Assembly: GCA_963781215.1 (NCBI GenBank)
Contig: CAWAFE010000053.1
Span: forward strand, 55,968-119,967
Source: AP-15 sp963781215
Lineage (GTDB): Bacteria > Pseudomonadota > Alphaproteobacteria > ATCC43930 > CGMCC-115725
Length of the DNA stretch: 64,000 nt
Direction: 5' to 3'
Part shown: piece after piece, positions 53,215 through 64,000 of the stretch
Layout: the number at the start of each line of letters is the position of its first letter
Position numbering within the stretch: position 1 is the stretch's first letter
Made by a program: the position numbers and the translations under genes
The notes under the pieces: model-generated
What the model saw: only the letters and a program-made list of their open reading frames with translations
Database searches by the model: none
Told to the model about the DNA's origin: nothing

Positions 53215-53589
53215 ATGAGCTATTTTCCGGGGATGCAGAAGGGAAACCTCGATGCTGCACGCCCCGAGGCACATGGCAAGATCAGCAAGGAAACGGTAGC
53301 CCTCGACGGAGTTTCGGTGACCCGCGTCACCTTTGGCGTCGGCGCCAAGTGGTCCAACGACTTGAAGGACTACGCGGGCACCCAAAGCTGCCGATTGCCG
53401 CACGTCGCTCTCGTCCTGTCGGGGACGCTTCGGGTCGTCATGGATGACGGCTCGCAACAGGATTTCTCGAAGAACGATGTCATGTTGCTGCCGCCGGGAC
53501 ACGACGCCTGGTCGGTCGGCGACCAGCCTTGCGTGTTCGTCGAGTTCTCCCGCGGCAACGACTATTACGGCAGCGATCATCAGCACTGA
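53215..53589 (+). CDS. Cupin-domain protein
   Basis: 124 aa from ATG 53215 with GGCAGGAG upstream. The small barrel has SCRLPHVALVLSGTLRVVMDDG (motif 1) and NDVMLLPPGHDAWSVGDQP (motif 2), with His residues suited to metal binding. Similar small cupins are often grouped with oxidoreductases; function unknown. TauE-like gene starts 39 bp downstream. Confidence 0.75.
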   Translation: MSYFPGMQKGNLDAARPEAHGKISKETVALDGVSVTRVTFGVGAKWSNDLKDYAGTQSCRLPHVALVLSGTLRVVMDDGSQQDFSKNDVMLLPPGHDAWSVGDQPCVFVEFSRGNDYYGSDHQH

Positions 53590-53628
53590 AGGTCTCGCGC
53601 GGCACACCCGCAGGGCGGACAAGTCGGC

Positions 53629-54459
53629 GTGATGGGGGTGCCGCTCGGCGAGCTCGCCTGGCTGGCGGTTGCCGTGATCGCCGCCGGGATCGTGACGGGG
53701 CTTCTTGCCGGCCTTTTCGGGATCGGCGGCGGCGCCGTCATCGTTCCGGTGCTCTACGAGGTGTTCCGCCTCCTCGGCGTGCCCGAGGCGGTGCGTATGC
53801 AGCTGTGCATCGGCACCTCGCTCGCGATCATCCTGCCGACCGCGCTGCGCTCGTATCGGGCGCATCGCGCCAAGGGGCTGGTGATCCCGGAAGTGCTGCG
53901 GTCCTGGGCGTTGCCGTCGGTCCTCGGCGTCGCCGCCGGCGCGGGCGCCGCAGCTTTTGCCCCGGAGGGAGTGTTCAAGGCGGCCTTCGTGCTGATCGCC
54001 GGCGTGATCGCCGCCAGGCTCCTGGTGGGCGGCGAAAGCTGGATGCTGGGCCACGACCTGCCGGGGCGCAAGGCGATGGCCGGGCTGGGATTTGCGATCG
54101 GGCTCGGGTCTTCGCTGATGGGGATCAGCGGCGGCTCGCTCGCCACCATGGCGCTGACCCTCTACGGCAAGCCGATCCACAATGCGGTGGCGACCTCGGC
54201 CGGGATCGGCGTGCCGATCACTATCGCCGGCACGATCGGCTATCTGCTGGCCGGCCTGCCGCATCAGGCTCTCTTGCCGCCGCTGTCGCTGGGCTTCGTC
54301 TCGGTGATCGGCGTCGTGCTGATCGCACCGATCTCGAGCTGGGTGGCGCCGTACGGCGCGCGTCTCGCGCACGCCCTGCCGAAGCGCCGGCTCGAAATCA
54401 GCTTCGGCCTCTTTCTGCTGATCGTCTCGCTGCGCTTTCTCGTCAGCCTGGCCGCGTAG
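53629..54459 (+). CDS. TauE/SafE family sulfite/organosulfonate exporter
   Basis: 276 aa, mostly hydrophobic with about eight TM segments. Family signatures appear twice, as expected from internal duplication: LLAGLFGIGGGAVIVPVLY and SSLMGISGGSLATMALTLYG. Predicted to export sulfite, sulfoacetate or related anions; the substrate varies. GTG 53629 is followed at once by ATG 53632. Confidence 0.88.
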   Translation: MMGVPLGELAWLAVAVIAAGIVTGLLAGLFGIGGGAVIVPVLYEVFRLLGVPEAVRMQLCIGTSLAIILPTALRSYRAHRAKGLVIPEVLRSWALPSVLGVAAGAGAAAFAPEGVFKAAFVLIAGVIAARLLVGGESWMLGHDLPGRKAMAGLGFAIGLGSSLMGISGGSLATMALTLYGKPIHNAVATSAGIGVPITIAGTIGYLLAGLPHQALLPPLSLGFVSVIGVVLIAPISSWVAPYGARLAHALPKRRLEISFGLFLLIVSLRFLVSLAA

Positions 54460-54471
54460 CCGGCTCCGCCT

Positions 54472-55522
54472 TCAGTGAAACTTCGGCATGACCTCCTGGC
54501 ACAGGAGGCGCATGGCGGTCATCACCTTGGCGTGGGGGATCAGGCCGCCGCAATTGAGCTCGGCCAGGATGCCGTCAATGCCGAGCTCCTGCTGCAATGC
54601 GCGGAGCCGCTCGATGACCTGATCGGGCGTGCCGACCAGGACCTGGCCCCGCAGGGCGTCGTCATAGGTCAGGCTTTCGAGCCGCGTCAGCCGCTCCGAG
54701 CGGCCTTCGATCGCCCGCGTGCCGGCCCTCGACATCGAGTTCGCGCAGCCGCTCGGTCTGCTCGCGGTAGAAGTGCATCAGGCTGTCCCTGGGCTCGGAG
54801 CGCGCCCGGTCCTCGCTTTCCGCGAGATAGGTCGGCACCCGCAGGAACACCTGCCCCGCTCCGGGATGCCCGGCCGCCGCATAAGCCTCGCGATAGGCGC
54901 AGATCGCCGGGGCGAATTCGGTAAAGTCGCCGTGCCGGGCATTGATGAAGATCGGCAGGCCGCGCTCGCCGACCGCGGCGTAGGTGTCGGGGCTGGCGGC
55001 GGCGATCCGGATCGGCGGGCACGGCTTCTGATAAGGCTTCGGCGTCACCGCGATATTGTCGAAGCGGTAATATTTGCCGTCGAAAGAGACGGCCGGCCGC
55101 GACCACGCCTGCTCGACGATGTCGAGGACCTCGATAAAGCGGTCGCGGCTTTCCGCATAGGAGACGCCGTAGTCTTCATAGGTGCGCGGCAGGCCGCTGC
55201 GGCCGACGCCGAAAATGAGCCGCCCCTGGCTGATCTGATCGACCGTGGCGGCCTCCTCGGCGAGCCGCAGCGGATGGCACAGCGGCAGCACCTGGACCGC
55301 GATGCCGATCTTGATGCGGCGGGTGCGGGCGGCGATCGCGCTGGCGATGCTGAGCGGCGCCGACAGCACCGAGCGTTGCGGGTCGAAATGCAGCTCGGCC
55401 AGCCACATCACGTCGAGGCCCCACTCCTCGGCCGCGTCGATCTGCGCGAAGGCCTCGGCGAAGGTGTCGGCGTCGCTGCGTCCCGGAAGCGAGGGGAACT
55501 GGTGAAACATGCCGAATTCCAT
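54472..55522 (-). CDS. LLM-class (luciferase-like) flavin oxidoreductase, one frameshift
   Basis: ATG 55522 follows AAAGGAGAG. The TIM-barrel start MEFGMFHQFPSLPG, WLAELHFDPQRSVLS, AVQVLPLCHPLRLAEEAATVDQ and FGVGRSGLPRTYEDYG define the family (bacterial luciferase/F420 or FMN type). Near 54725 the frame changes from RELDVEG to TRAIEGRSERLTRLESLTYD and GTPDQVIERLRALQQELG, the standard end, to TGA 54472-54474. Restored length is about 350 aa. Probably monooxygenase or F420 reductase; substrate unknown. Confidence 0.82.
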
Positions 55523-55692
55523 GGCGGCGCTCTCCTTTTTTGGCGGCGACGCGCCATCGTGGACACCGCCGGCTACGCGCGCAAGAGGCGAGAGTTGCCG
55601 GCCGCCTCCGGCTTGCCTCTCCGGGTTGCGGTCTCTATCTTCGCGCACCTGACGAGGCCCCGGCCGGATGCTGCCGCCGGCCGCATGCGAGG

Positions 55693-55856
55693 ATGGTGTC
55701 GATGGCGAAGATCAAGGTGGCTCGGCCGGTCGTCGAGCTCGACGGTGACGAGATGGCCCGGATCATGTGGAGCTGTATCAAGAGCAAGCTGATCCTGCCC
55801 TATCTCGACATCGACCTGAAATAGTACGACCTCGGGATGGAGAGCCGCGACGCCTC
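55693..55856 (+). pseudogene. icd: 5' remnant of dimeric NADP-isocitrate dehydrogenase gene
   Basis: MAKIKVARPVVELDGDEMAR, then IMWSCIKSKLILPYLDIDLK is the unmistakable N-terminus of dimeric (eukaryote-like) NADP-IDH. A TAG at 55822-55824 replaces the first Tyr of the usual DLKYYDLG; reading through, YDLGMESRDA continues in the same frame to about 55855, where similarity ends. The coding sequence for the remaining ~350 residues is absent. Directly behind lies an intact monomeric IDH gene. A matching 3' remnant is at 58168-58208. Confidence 0.85.
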
Positions 55857-55935
55857 ACGTCAGTGCGACAAGACAGCCCATAATCGTCCAATAGATCAAC
55901 TCAGCCGAAACGAAAGCGGCGCGCGGAGGTGCAGC

Positions 55936-58158
<2,223 letters not shown>

Positions 58159-58167
58159 CGCGGCGTC

Positions 58168-58208
58168 AGGTGGAGCTCGACACGAACTTGCAGAAGGCAA
58201 TGGGCTAG
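58168..58208 (+). pseudogene. icd: Probable 3' remnant of dimeric icd
   Basis: Ten bases after the monomeric IDH stop, a frame reads VELDTNLQKAMG and ends in TAG 58206-58208. This resembles the C-terminal helix and stop of alphaproteobacterial dimeric IDH (NLQKAM-type endings). It is short, so similarity alone would be weak; the matching 5' remnant 2.3 kb upstream makes the reading plausible. Confidence 0.5.
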
Positions 58209-58242
58209 GCCGGCCTGACCAACCAGGGAGGAGGAAGCGACG

Positions 58243-59199
58243 ATGCGGCTGAGCATTCTCGACGATTACCAGGGTGTGGCGCTCGACATGGCGGATTGGT
58301 CGCCGATCAGGGGCCGTGGCGTAGAGATCGCCGTCGAGCGCCACGCCTTCGCCGATGAGGACGCGGTGGTGCGCGCGCTCGCCGATTCAGAGCTTGTCGC
58401 GGCGATGCGCGAGCGCACGCCGTTTCCGAAATCGGTCGTCGATCGCCTGCCCAAGCTGAAATTGCTGATTACCACCGGCATGCGCAACGCGTCCTTCGAC
58501 ATGGCGGCGCTGAAGGACCGCGGCGTCACCGTGTGCGGTACCGGCGGTCCCGGCGGCGGCAACGAGGATACCGCCGAGCTCGCCTGGGGGCTGATCCTGG
58601 GTGCTGCCCGGCGCATCGCCGAGGACCATCAGTTGATGCGGCAAGGCGGATGGCAGACCCGGATCGGCCACCGCATCGCCGGCAAGACCTTGGGCGTGCT
58701 CGGCCTCGGCCGGCTCGGCAGCGCCGTCGCCCGGGTCGGCCTCGCCTTCGACATGAAGGTGATCGCGTGGAGCCAAAACCTGACCGCCGAGCGCGCCGCC
58801 GCGGCCGGGGTCGAGCATGTCGACAAGGAGGCGCTCTTCCGCCGCTCCGACGTCCTCTCGGTGCATCTGGTGCTGAGCCCGCGCAGCCGCGGCCTCGTCG
58901 GCCGCGACGACATCGCGCGGATGAAGCCCGGAGCGATCCTCGTCAACACCTCGCGCGGCCCGATCGTCGACACCGCTGCGGTGATCGAGGCGCTGCAGGC
59001 GGGTCGGCTCGGCTATGCCGGGTTCGATGTCTACGACAAGGAGCCGCTGCCGATCGACCACCCGCTGCGCCGCGCGCCGAACGTAATTCTGACCCCGCAT
59101 ATCGGCTACGTCACGCAAGAGAACTACCGCAGCTCCTACCCGCAGATCGTCGAGAACATCGCCGCTTTTCTCGACGGCAAGCCGATCCGCGTCATCTGA
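58243..59199 (+). CDS. D-2-hydroxyacid dehydrogenase family protein
   Basis: 318 aa from ATG 58243 with GGGAGGAGG upstream. The NAD-binding motif is LGVLGLGRLGSAVA; the catalytic Arg is in VNTSRGPIVD, Glu in YDKEPLP and His in LTPHIGYVT. TGMRNASFDMAALKDRGV is typical of phosphoglycerate-dehydrogenase-like members. It reduces 2-oxoacids or oxidises D-2-hydroxyacids. The next gene starts 2 bp after its stop. Confidence 0.88.
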   Translation: MRLSILDDYQGVALDMADWSPIRGRGVEIAVERHAFADEDAVVRALADSELVAAMRERTPFPKSVVDRLPKLKLLITTGMRNASFDMAALKDRGVTVCGTGGPGGGNEDTAELAWGLILGAARRIAEDHQLMRQGGWQTRIGHRIAGKTLGVLGLGRLGSAVARVGLAFDMKVIAWSQNLTAERAAAAGVEHVDKEALFRRSDVLSVHLVLSPRSRGLVGRDDIARMKPGAILVNTSRGPIVDTAAVIEALQAGRLGYAGFDVYDKEPLPIDHPLRRAPNVILTPHIGYVTQENYRSSYPQIVENIAAFLDGKPIRVI

Positions 59200-59201
59200 G
59201 G

Positions 59202-59762
59202 ATGAGCGGCGACGATTTTACAATCCGGGTCTCGGCCGACGGCGACCTCGCGCAGATCTGGGCGATCTATCGCCATCACGTCCTGCACGGGGTCGCATCA
59301 TTCGAGGAAGCCCCGCCCGAGCCCGATGAGCTGGCGCGCCGCCGCCGCGAAATCCTGGCGCGCGGCCTGCCCTATCTGGTGGCCGAGCGGGCGGGGCGGG
59401 TTCTCGGCTATTGCTATGCCGGCCCCTACCGGACGCGCTCGGCTTATCGCTTCTCTCTCGAAGATTCGATCTATATCGATCCGGAAGAAGTCGGGCGCGG
59501 CATCGGAAGGGCCTTGCTGGCGAGCCTGATCGAGCGCTGCACAGCACTCGGCTACCGGCAGCTGGTCGCCGTCATCGGCGGCAGCGACCAGTGGCCGTCG
59601 ATCCGCTTGCACGAGGCGCTGGGCTTCGCCCGGACCGGTCTCCTGCCCGCGGTCGGCTACAAATTCGGCGGCTGGGTGGACGGCGTCTTGATGCAGCGCG
59701 CGCTCGGTCCGGGTGCTGCGACGGCGCCGGAGGAGATTATCCCTGGAGGTGGAAATGGCTGA
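59202..59762 (+). CDS. GNAT N-acetyltransferase (phosphinothricin-acetyltransferase-like)
   Basis: 186 aa from ATG 59202. The order IWAIYRHHVLHGVASFEEAPP, GRVLGYCYAGPYRTRSAYRFS, DSIYIDPEEVGRGIGRAL (acetyl-CoA binding V-G-R-G-I-G-R) and WPSIRLHEALGFARTGLLPAV is the Pat/Bar subfamily pattern. Such enzymes acetylate methionine sulfone, phosphinothricin or other amino acid analogues. It overlaps the next gene start by 8 nt. Confidence 0.88.
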   Translation: MSGDDFTIRVSADGDLAQIWAIYRHHVLHGVASFEEAPPEPDELARRRREILARGLPYLVAERAGRVLGYCYAGPYRTRSAYRFSLEDSIYIDPEEVGRGIGRALLASLIERCTALGYRQLVAVIGGSDQWPSIRLHEALGFARTGLLPAVGYKFGGWVDGVLMQRALGPGAATAPEEIIPGGGNG

Positions 59763-60124
59763 AGCATTTGCCGATCCTGCCCGGATCGAGGGCTACCACG
59801 CCCACATTTACTACGATCCCGCGACGCGGCCGGTTGCCGAGCGGCTGCGCGCCGGCATCGGCGAACGATTTCGAGGGCCGGATCGGCAGCTGGCATGACG
59901 AGCCGGTCGGGCCGCATCCGGTCGCGATGTATCAGGTCGCCTTTGCGGTCGAGGAGTTTCCGCGGATCGTGCCCTGGCTGATGCTCAACCGCGACGGGCT
60001 CGACATCCTCGTGCACCCGACGACCACGGACAGCGTCGCCGACCATACAAGGAACGCCTTGTGGCTCGGGACGCCGCTGCCGCTGCGGCTCGACACCCTG
60101 CGCCGCGTGGCCGCTGCCGGCTGA
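59755..60124 (+). CDS. DOPA 4,5-dioxygenase family protein, one frameshift
   Basis: ATG 59755 follows TGGAGGTGG. It begins with IEGYHAHIYYDPATRPVAE, the family's first metal-ligand strand. After a shift at TTT 59869-59871 it continues as FEGRIGSWHDEPVGPHPVAM, FAVEEFPRIVPWLMLNR and LDILVHPTTTDSVADHT. Removing one T restores about 122 aa, the family length. DOPA dioxygenases cleave catechol rings (in betalain and similar pathways); most bacterial members are uncharacterised. Located right after a GNAT gene. Confidence 0.8.
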
Positions 60125-60133
60125 TCGCCGAGC

Positions 60134-60289
60134 TCAGATGCGGCCGATCAGCAACAGGATGATGACGACGACCAGCAACAGGCCGGCCCCGCCGCTCGGG
60201 TAATAGCCCCATCCGCCGCTGTAGCCCCATCTCGGCAATGCCCCGATCAGCAGCAGGATCAGAATGACCAGAAGAATTGTGCCCAGCAT
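60134..60289 (-). CDS. DUF3309 small membrane protein
   Basis: 51 aa: MLGTILLVILILLLIGALP, RWGYSGGWGYYPSGGAG, then LLLVVVIILLLIGRI. Two hydrophobic helices around a Trp/Tyr/Gly-rich loop is the whole DUF3309 family. Function is unknown. It ends close to the preceding gene's stop on the other strand. Confidence 0.85.
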   Translation of the reverse strand: MLGTILLVILILLLIGALPRWGYSGGWGYYPSGGAGLLLVVVIILLLIGRI

Positions 60290-60432
60290 CACAGCACGCG
60301 CGCGTTGTTGTCCACTGATGCTGTGAACCTCCAGCGCACCCGACGAGTTCCACGTCAGGTTTCACAAGCGACGCGGAATTCGTCGACCAAGACGCGCCGG
60401 CCGACGGCCCAAATCGGGGGCCGGGCGAGGCG

Positions 60433-60975
60433 CTACCAGCGGCGGACCGGGCCGCAATCGACGTGGACGAAATCCGAGCGCGGGTAATAGCCGACACCGC
60501 CGCACCGGAGGCTCAGCGCCGCGTCGCGGACCTGGTTGAGGCTGCGCCGCTCGGCCCGCAGGTCGACGGCCATCCCCTTGATGTGATAGCTGTGCTTGGC
60601 GACGCCCACACCCTGGAGATAAAGCCTCCGGTTGGTCGTCGGCGAGCGGTAGCCGCACACCACCAGAAATGGGTCGTGCGTGTCGAGGCACTCGCGCAGC
60701 CGGCCCAGCACGTCGAGGACGCCGGCATCCATCGGCCGCAGCTCGTCGGTGTCGTGGTCCCGCAGGATCCAGTTGATGTCCCTGACCGCCTCGCGGATGT
60801 AGTGGCCGTCGGCCCAGTAGACGGTCCGCAGCCACTCGCCGGTATGGACGTTGTAGAGCGAGACTGACCGCGGAGCAAAGGACACAGCCGGAACCGGCTT
60901 GACCAGACCAACGACAGCGGCTGCCGCCGCCGCGCCGAGAAGACGGCGGCGGCTCAACAATGATGACCCGTTCAA
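60433..60975 (-). CDS. DUF882/YcbK-type M15 murein peptidase, Tat-exported
   Basis: 180 aa. The N-terminus has a twin-arginine type signal (SRRRLLGAAAAAAVVGLV). The M15-like domain has SVSLYNVHTGEWLRTVYW, VVCGYRSPTTNRRL, the zinc ligands in HSYHIKGMAVDL and DFVHVDCGPVRRW. YcbK/MepK cleaves peptidoglycan cross-links. It is adjacent to the L,D-transpeptidase, as often seen: both act on murein cross-links. Confidence 0.9.
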   Translation of the reverse strand: MNGSSLLSRRRLLGAAAAAAVVGLVKPVPAVSFAPRSVSLYNVHTGEWLRTVYWADGHYIREAVRDINWILRDHDTDELRPMDAGVLDVLGRLRECLDTHDPFLVVCGYRSPTTNRRLYLQGVGVAKHSYHIKGMAVDLRAERRSLNQVRDAALSLRCGGVGYYPRSDFVHVDCGPVRRW

Positions 60976-61113
60976 TGGCTACTCCCCCCAGTTCCCCGGA
61001 GGGGCCATAGCATCGGAAATCTCGCTGAATCAACCCCGATCGACCGCAATTCGTGGGGCCGCCGGCGATTTGTTGCTCTCTTTTAACCTATAGTTGCGTA
61101 GCTGTGTAAGATA

Positions 61114-62624
61114 TCACCCCTTCCGTTGGCCAGCCGCCCCATCCTGAGCCATCGGGGCCGGCTGCGCGCGCGTCAGGCGGCGCCAGACCTCGTCGTCGCG
61201 CCCGTAGGGGTCGGAACGAAAGGCGATCGAGCCGTCCGATTCGACATAGGCCGTCTGATAGACGATGAAAATCGGGAGCGCCGCCGGCAAGGCCCGCCGA
61301 TTGCTGTAGCCGAGGGCGATCGCCTTGCCGATCGCCTCCGGGCTCATGCCGAGGACCAGTGCGGCAAAGGCTTGCGGATTTTCGACGCGGACGCAGCCAT
61401 GGCTCACCAGCCGGTCGGCGGCGCGAAACCGCCACCGCTCCGGCGTGTCGTGGAGATAGACGTCGTAACGGTCGGGCATCTCGAATTTGATCTGCCCGAG
61501 CGCGCTGTACGGCCCCGCCTCCTGCTGCACCGAATTCGGGCCGCGATACCGCATGTGATGGCGCGAGAGATAGTTGGGATCGCGCCCTGAGTTTCGGCAG
61601 GATCTCTTCCTCGAAGATCGAGCGCGGCACGTTCCACGGCGGATTGAAGAGGACAGTGCTGATCGTCGACTGTAGCTCGGGCGTCTGCTTGTCCGTCTGG
61701 CCGACGATCACGCGCGTCGTGAAGACCGGCCGGTTGTCCCGGTAGAGGCGAAGCTCGGCGATCGCCGTGTTGACGACGACCCGGTCCGGCGGCATCTGCC
61801 GCGGCAGCCAGCGCAGCCGCTCCAGATTGATCTGCAGGAGCCTCGCCCGCTTCTCCGCGGCGGCCCGGTTGCCGTCGGCCGCGCGGACGGTCTTCTTGCG
61901 GGCATCGGCGGCGGTCGCCTGGCCGCCGCCCTCCGCGGCCGCCCGGTACTGCGCGTAGGCCCGGAGCATCGCCCGGTACTCGGGCGAGGAGGGGGCCAGC
62001 GCCTCGATCGCCTTGGCGGGGTCGGGGCTCTCGATCGCCGCATCGAGCACCGCGGCGACATCGACCGGCTCGGGCCGCAAATCCTCGTCGTCGAAGCGCT
62101 GCTCGATCGGCACCGCGCCGCGGCTGAGCGCATCGGCATAGGAAAGAGTGGCGTCGGACAGCAACAGGTCGCGGTCCACCGGCGACAGCGCGTCGGCGCG
62201 TTCGGTCAGCAGGGTACGGTGGAACAGGCCGGGGTCGAGGCCTTGCCGGTCGGCTCGCAGAACCGCCTTCCAAAGCGCGTCGGCCTGGCGCGGGTGCGCG
62301 TCCCACACGGTCTTGTAGCCGCGCGCGGCGTAGAAGCGGCGTAAGAGGTCGCCGCGCAGCCGCTCGCCGGCGACCGTCAGCCGGCCTGGCGCGTCGAGCC
62401 GGGCCTTGAGCTCGGCATTGCCGTCGAAGGCGGCGCCTCGGGCGCTGCCGCGCTGGTGTCGGGGGCCGCGGTCTGGGGGGCGGAGATCAGCCCGCCGGCG
62501 GCGCCGGCCTCTTCCGCCGGTGCGTCGCCGGGGATATCGCAATGCACAGCAGGCCGACCGCCAGCGCCGCCGCGGCGCGCGTCAGCGGCGATGCAGCAGT
62601 TCGCCACTCCGTAGGGATGGGCAC
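61114..62624 (-). CDS. L,D-transpeptidase (YcbB-like), three frameshifts
   Basis: Probable start GTG 62624, leading into a signal peptide (SPLTRAAAALAVGLLCIA). Shifts near 62540 (a CCCC run) and 62425 lead to FDGNAELKARLDAPGRLTVA and the SCD-like domain, PPDRVVVNTAIAELRLY and FNPPWNVPRSIFEEEILPKL. A third shift near 61580 gives the catalytic part YLSRHHMRYRG, KFEMPDRYDVYLHDTP and SHGCVRVENPQAFA (Cys nucleophile). YcbB/LdtD forms 3-3 cross-links in peptidoglycan. All three look like single-base indels; the gene may well be intact. Confidence 0.82.
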
Positions 62625-62644
62625 GCCGCCTCGCTCGTCAAAAT

Positions 62645-62665
62645 GCCGCCGACCACGTCGGCGGC
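62645..62665. promoter_or_regulatory. 9-bp inverted repeat upstream of L,D-transpeptidase
   Basis: GCCGCCGAC-CAC-GTCGGCGGC is a perfect 9-bp inverted repeat, 21 bp before the presumed start of the L,D-transpeptidase and in the divergent gap to recQ. It could be an operator or an RNA hairpin. The gap (62625-62915) shows no other clear element; plus-strand frames there lack coding character. Confidence 0.3.
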
Positions 62666-62915
62666 GTTCCGTGGTGTCGGCGACCGCCGGCGCAATCCTC
62701 AAATCGACCAGATTTCAACAGCATTTGCAAGGGAAAGGTCGCGCGGGTCAAGGAGAGGCGCGCCGCACGGCGCTGCGCCGGCGCACAATTTGCGCGGCGC
62801 AGCTGCCCGACGGCCGGCAGGGCGATGAGCGGGCGAGCCGCGGAAACGGGTTGCGGAGGGGAAGAGTTCCGGTTTCGGCGGCGGCCCGGGCAGCGGGCGG
62901 ACGCCGCCGGGCATA

Positions 62916-64000
62916 CTGCGCACGGTCTTCGGCTTCGATAGCTTTCGCGGCCGGCAGCAGGCGGTGATCGAGCACGTCGCGGCCGGCGGCGACGCGGTCG
63001 TGCTGATGCCGACGGGCGGCGGCAAATCGCTGTGCTACCAGGTGCCGGCCCTGCTGCGCCCGGGCCTCGGCGTCGTCGTCTCGCCGCTGATCGCGCTAAT
63101 GAAGGACCAAGTAGACGCGCTGCGTCAGGCCGGGGTGCGCGCCGCGGCGCTGAACTCGCGCCTCAAGCCGGCCGAGGCGGCGGCGGTCGAGCGCGCGGTC
63201 GCCGCCGGCGGGCTCGACCTGCTCTACGTCTCGCCCGAGCGGCTGATGACGTCGCGCTGCTTGGAGCTGCTCGGCAATTGCCACCTCGCCCTCTTCGCCG
63301 TCGACGAGGCCCATTGCATCTCGCAATGGGGCCATGATTTCCGCCCCGAATACCAGCAGCTGTCGATCCTCAAGGAGCGCTTTCCGCAGGTTCCGCTGCT
63401 GGCGCTGACCGCGACCGCCGACGAGCCGACGCGGCGCGACATCATCGCCCAGCTCGGCCTCGCAGAAGCGCCGGTATTCGCCGCCGGCTACGACCGCCCG
63501 AACCTCTTCTACCGGATCGTCCCCAAGCGCAGCCCGCTCGACCAGCTATGGCGTTTCCTCGCCGCCGAGCATCCGGGCGACGCCGGTATCGTCTATTGCT
63601 TCACCCGCCGGGCCACCGAGGAGACCGCGCAGTGGCTCACGGACCGCGGGCGCGAGGCGCTGCCCTACCATGCCGGCCTCGAAGCTGCGGCGCGCGAGCG
63701 GCATCAGGAGCGTTTTCTACGCGAGGAGGGGGTGGTGATCGCCGCCACCATCGCCTTCGGCATGGGGATCGACAAGCCCAACGTCCGTTTCGTCGCCCAT
63801 CTCGACCCACCCGGAACCTCGAAGCCTATTACCAGGAGACCGGCCGCGCCGGGCGCGACGGCCTGCCGGCCGATGCGTGGATGACCTACGGCTTCGCCGA
63901 TGTGATGAACCTGATCCGGCTGATTGACGGCGGCGAGGCGGACGAGCGCCAGCGCCGCATCGAACGGCAGAAGATCGAGGCGCTGATCGGCTATTGCGAG
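62916..64000 (+). CDS. recQ: ATP-dependent DNA helicase RecQ, 3'-partial, one frameshift
   Basis: Homology begins at about LRTVFGFDSFRGRQQAV (62916); the first standard start in frame is GTG 62964, so the exact N-terminus is unresolved. Helicase motifs: MPTGGGKSLCYQVPALL (I), VSPLIALMKDQV (Ia), VDEAHCISQWGHDFRPEY (II), LALTATA (III), GIVYCFTRRATEETA (IV) and TIAFGMGIDKPNVRFVAH (V). Near 63815 one base shifts the frame; motif VI, YYQETGRAGRDGLP, follows in the next frame and continues to the window end. RecQ unwinds DNA 3'-5' for repair. Confidence 0.9.

Overview
The window is GC-rich DNA with dense coding, many 1-4 nt gene overlaps and Shine-Dalgarno starts. It is most consistent with an alphaproteobacterium, probably Rhodospirillales-like. 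The strongest evidence is gene order: pckA / chvI-chvG-hprK-rapZ-EIIA(Man)-HPr-EI, the hom-glpX-recJ block, and an etfB-etfA-3-hydroxyacyl-CoA dehydrogenase block. No rRNA genes, CRISPR array, transposase or integrase were seen. One tRNA-Thr(UGU) is present.

Layout. 1-5.4 kb: a 5'-truncated glycosyltransferase, decayed coding scraps, a duplicated polysaccharide-deacetylase-like protein, a secreted LolA-like protein and a COG3146 N-acyltransferase. 5.5-12.2 kb: small-molecule catabolism, with cupin, Gfo/Idh/MocA oxidoreductase and flavoprotein facing RidA, an enolase-superfamily enzyme and DUF488, then an alpha/beta hydrolase and an MmgE/PrpD protein. 12.4-15.3 kb: a heavily disrupted P-loop NTPase ending in 144-bp TPR repeats. 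15.3-24.3 kb: the PTS/HprK/ChvIG regulatory operon, a HugZ-like gene and pckA. 24.6-28.7 kb: amidohydrolase, thiolase and M81 peptidase. 29.2-32.9 kb: a subtilisin-like protease behind a perfect CRP-type palindrome, FKBP and a CDF transporter. 33-40.3 kb: a 329-bp copy of the recJ 3' end, then a lower-GC segment with a Sel1-repeat protein and a broken HEPN-like gene, then recJ, glpX and hom. 40.4-48.3 kb: enoyl-CoA hydratase, VOC protein, HlyD/FUSC exporter pair, methyltransferase, ETF, 3-hydroxyacyl-CoA dehydrogenase and HNH nuclease. 48.4-52.4 kb: questin-oxidase-like, lactonase-like and Rieske dioxygenase genes. 52.5-60.1 kb: tRNA, small enzymes, and a monomeric NADP-isocitrate dehydrogenase lying between what look like the two ends of a lost dimeric icd gene. 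60.1-64 kb: DUF3309, M15-like peptidase, L,D-transpeptidase and a recQ that runs off the window.

How the genes fit together. The PTS block looks like a regulatory phosphorelay: no sugar permease is present, and HprK, the ChvG/ChvI two-component system and pckA adjoin it, linking carbon state and envelope signals to gluconeogenesis. ETF, the dehydrogenase, enoyl-CoA hydratase, thiolase and the Rieske/lactonase/questin-oxidase group suggest a metabolism rich in aromatic- and fatty-acid-type oxidation.

Caveat. About ten otherwise convincing genes carry one-base indels, several in homopolymers. This looks at least partly like residual sequencing error, so 'frameshifted' genes should not be taken as dead without checking reads. 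The in-frame nonsense codons, the icd remnants and the recJ duplication are not explained that way.
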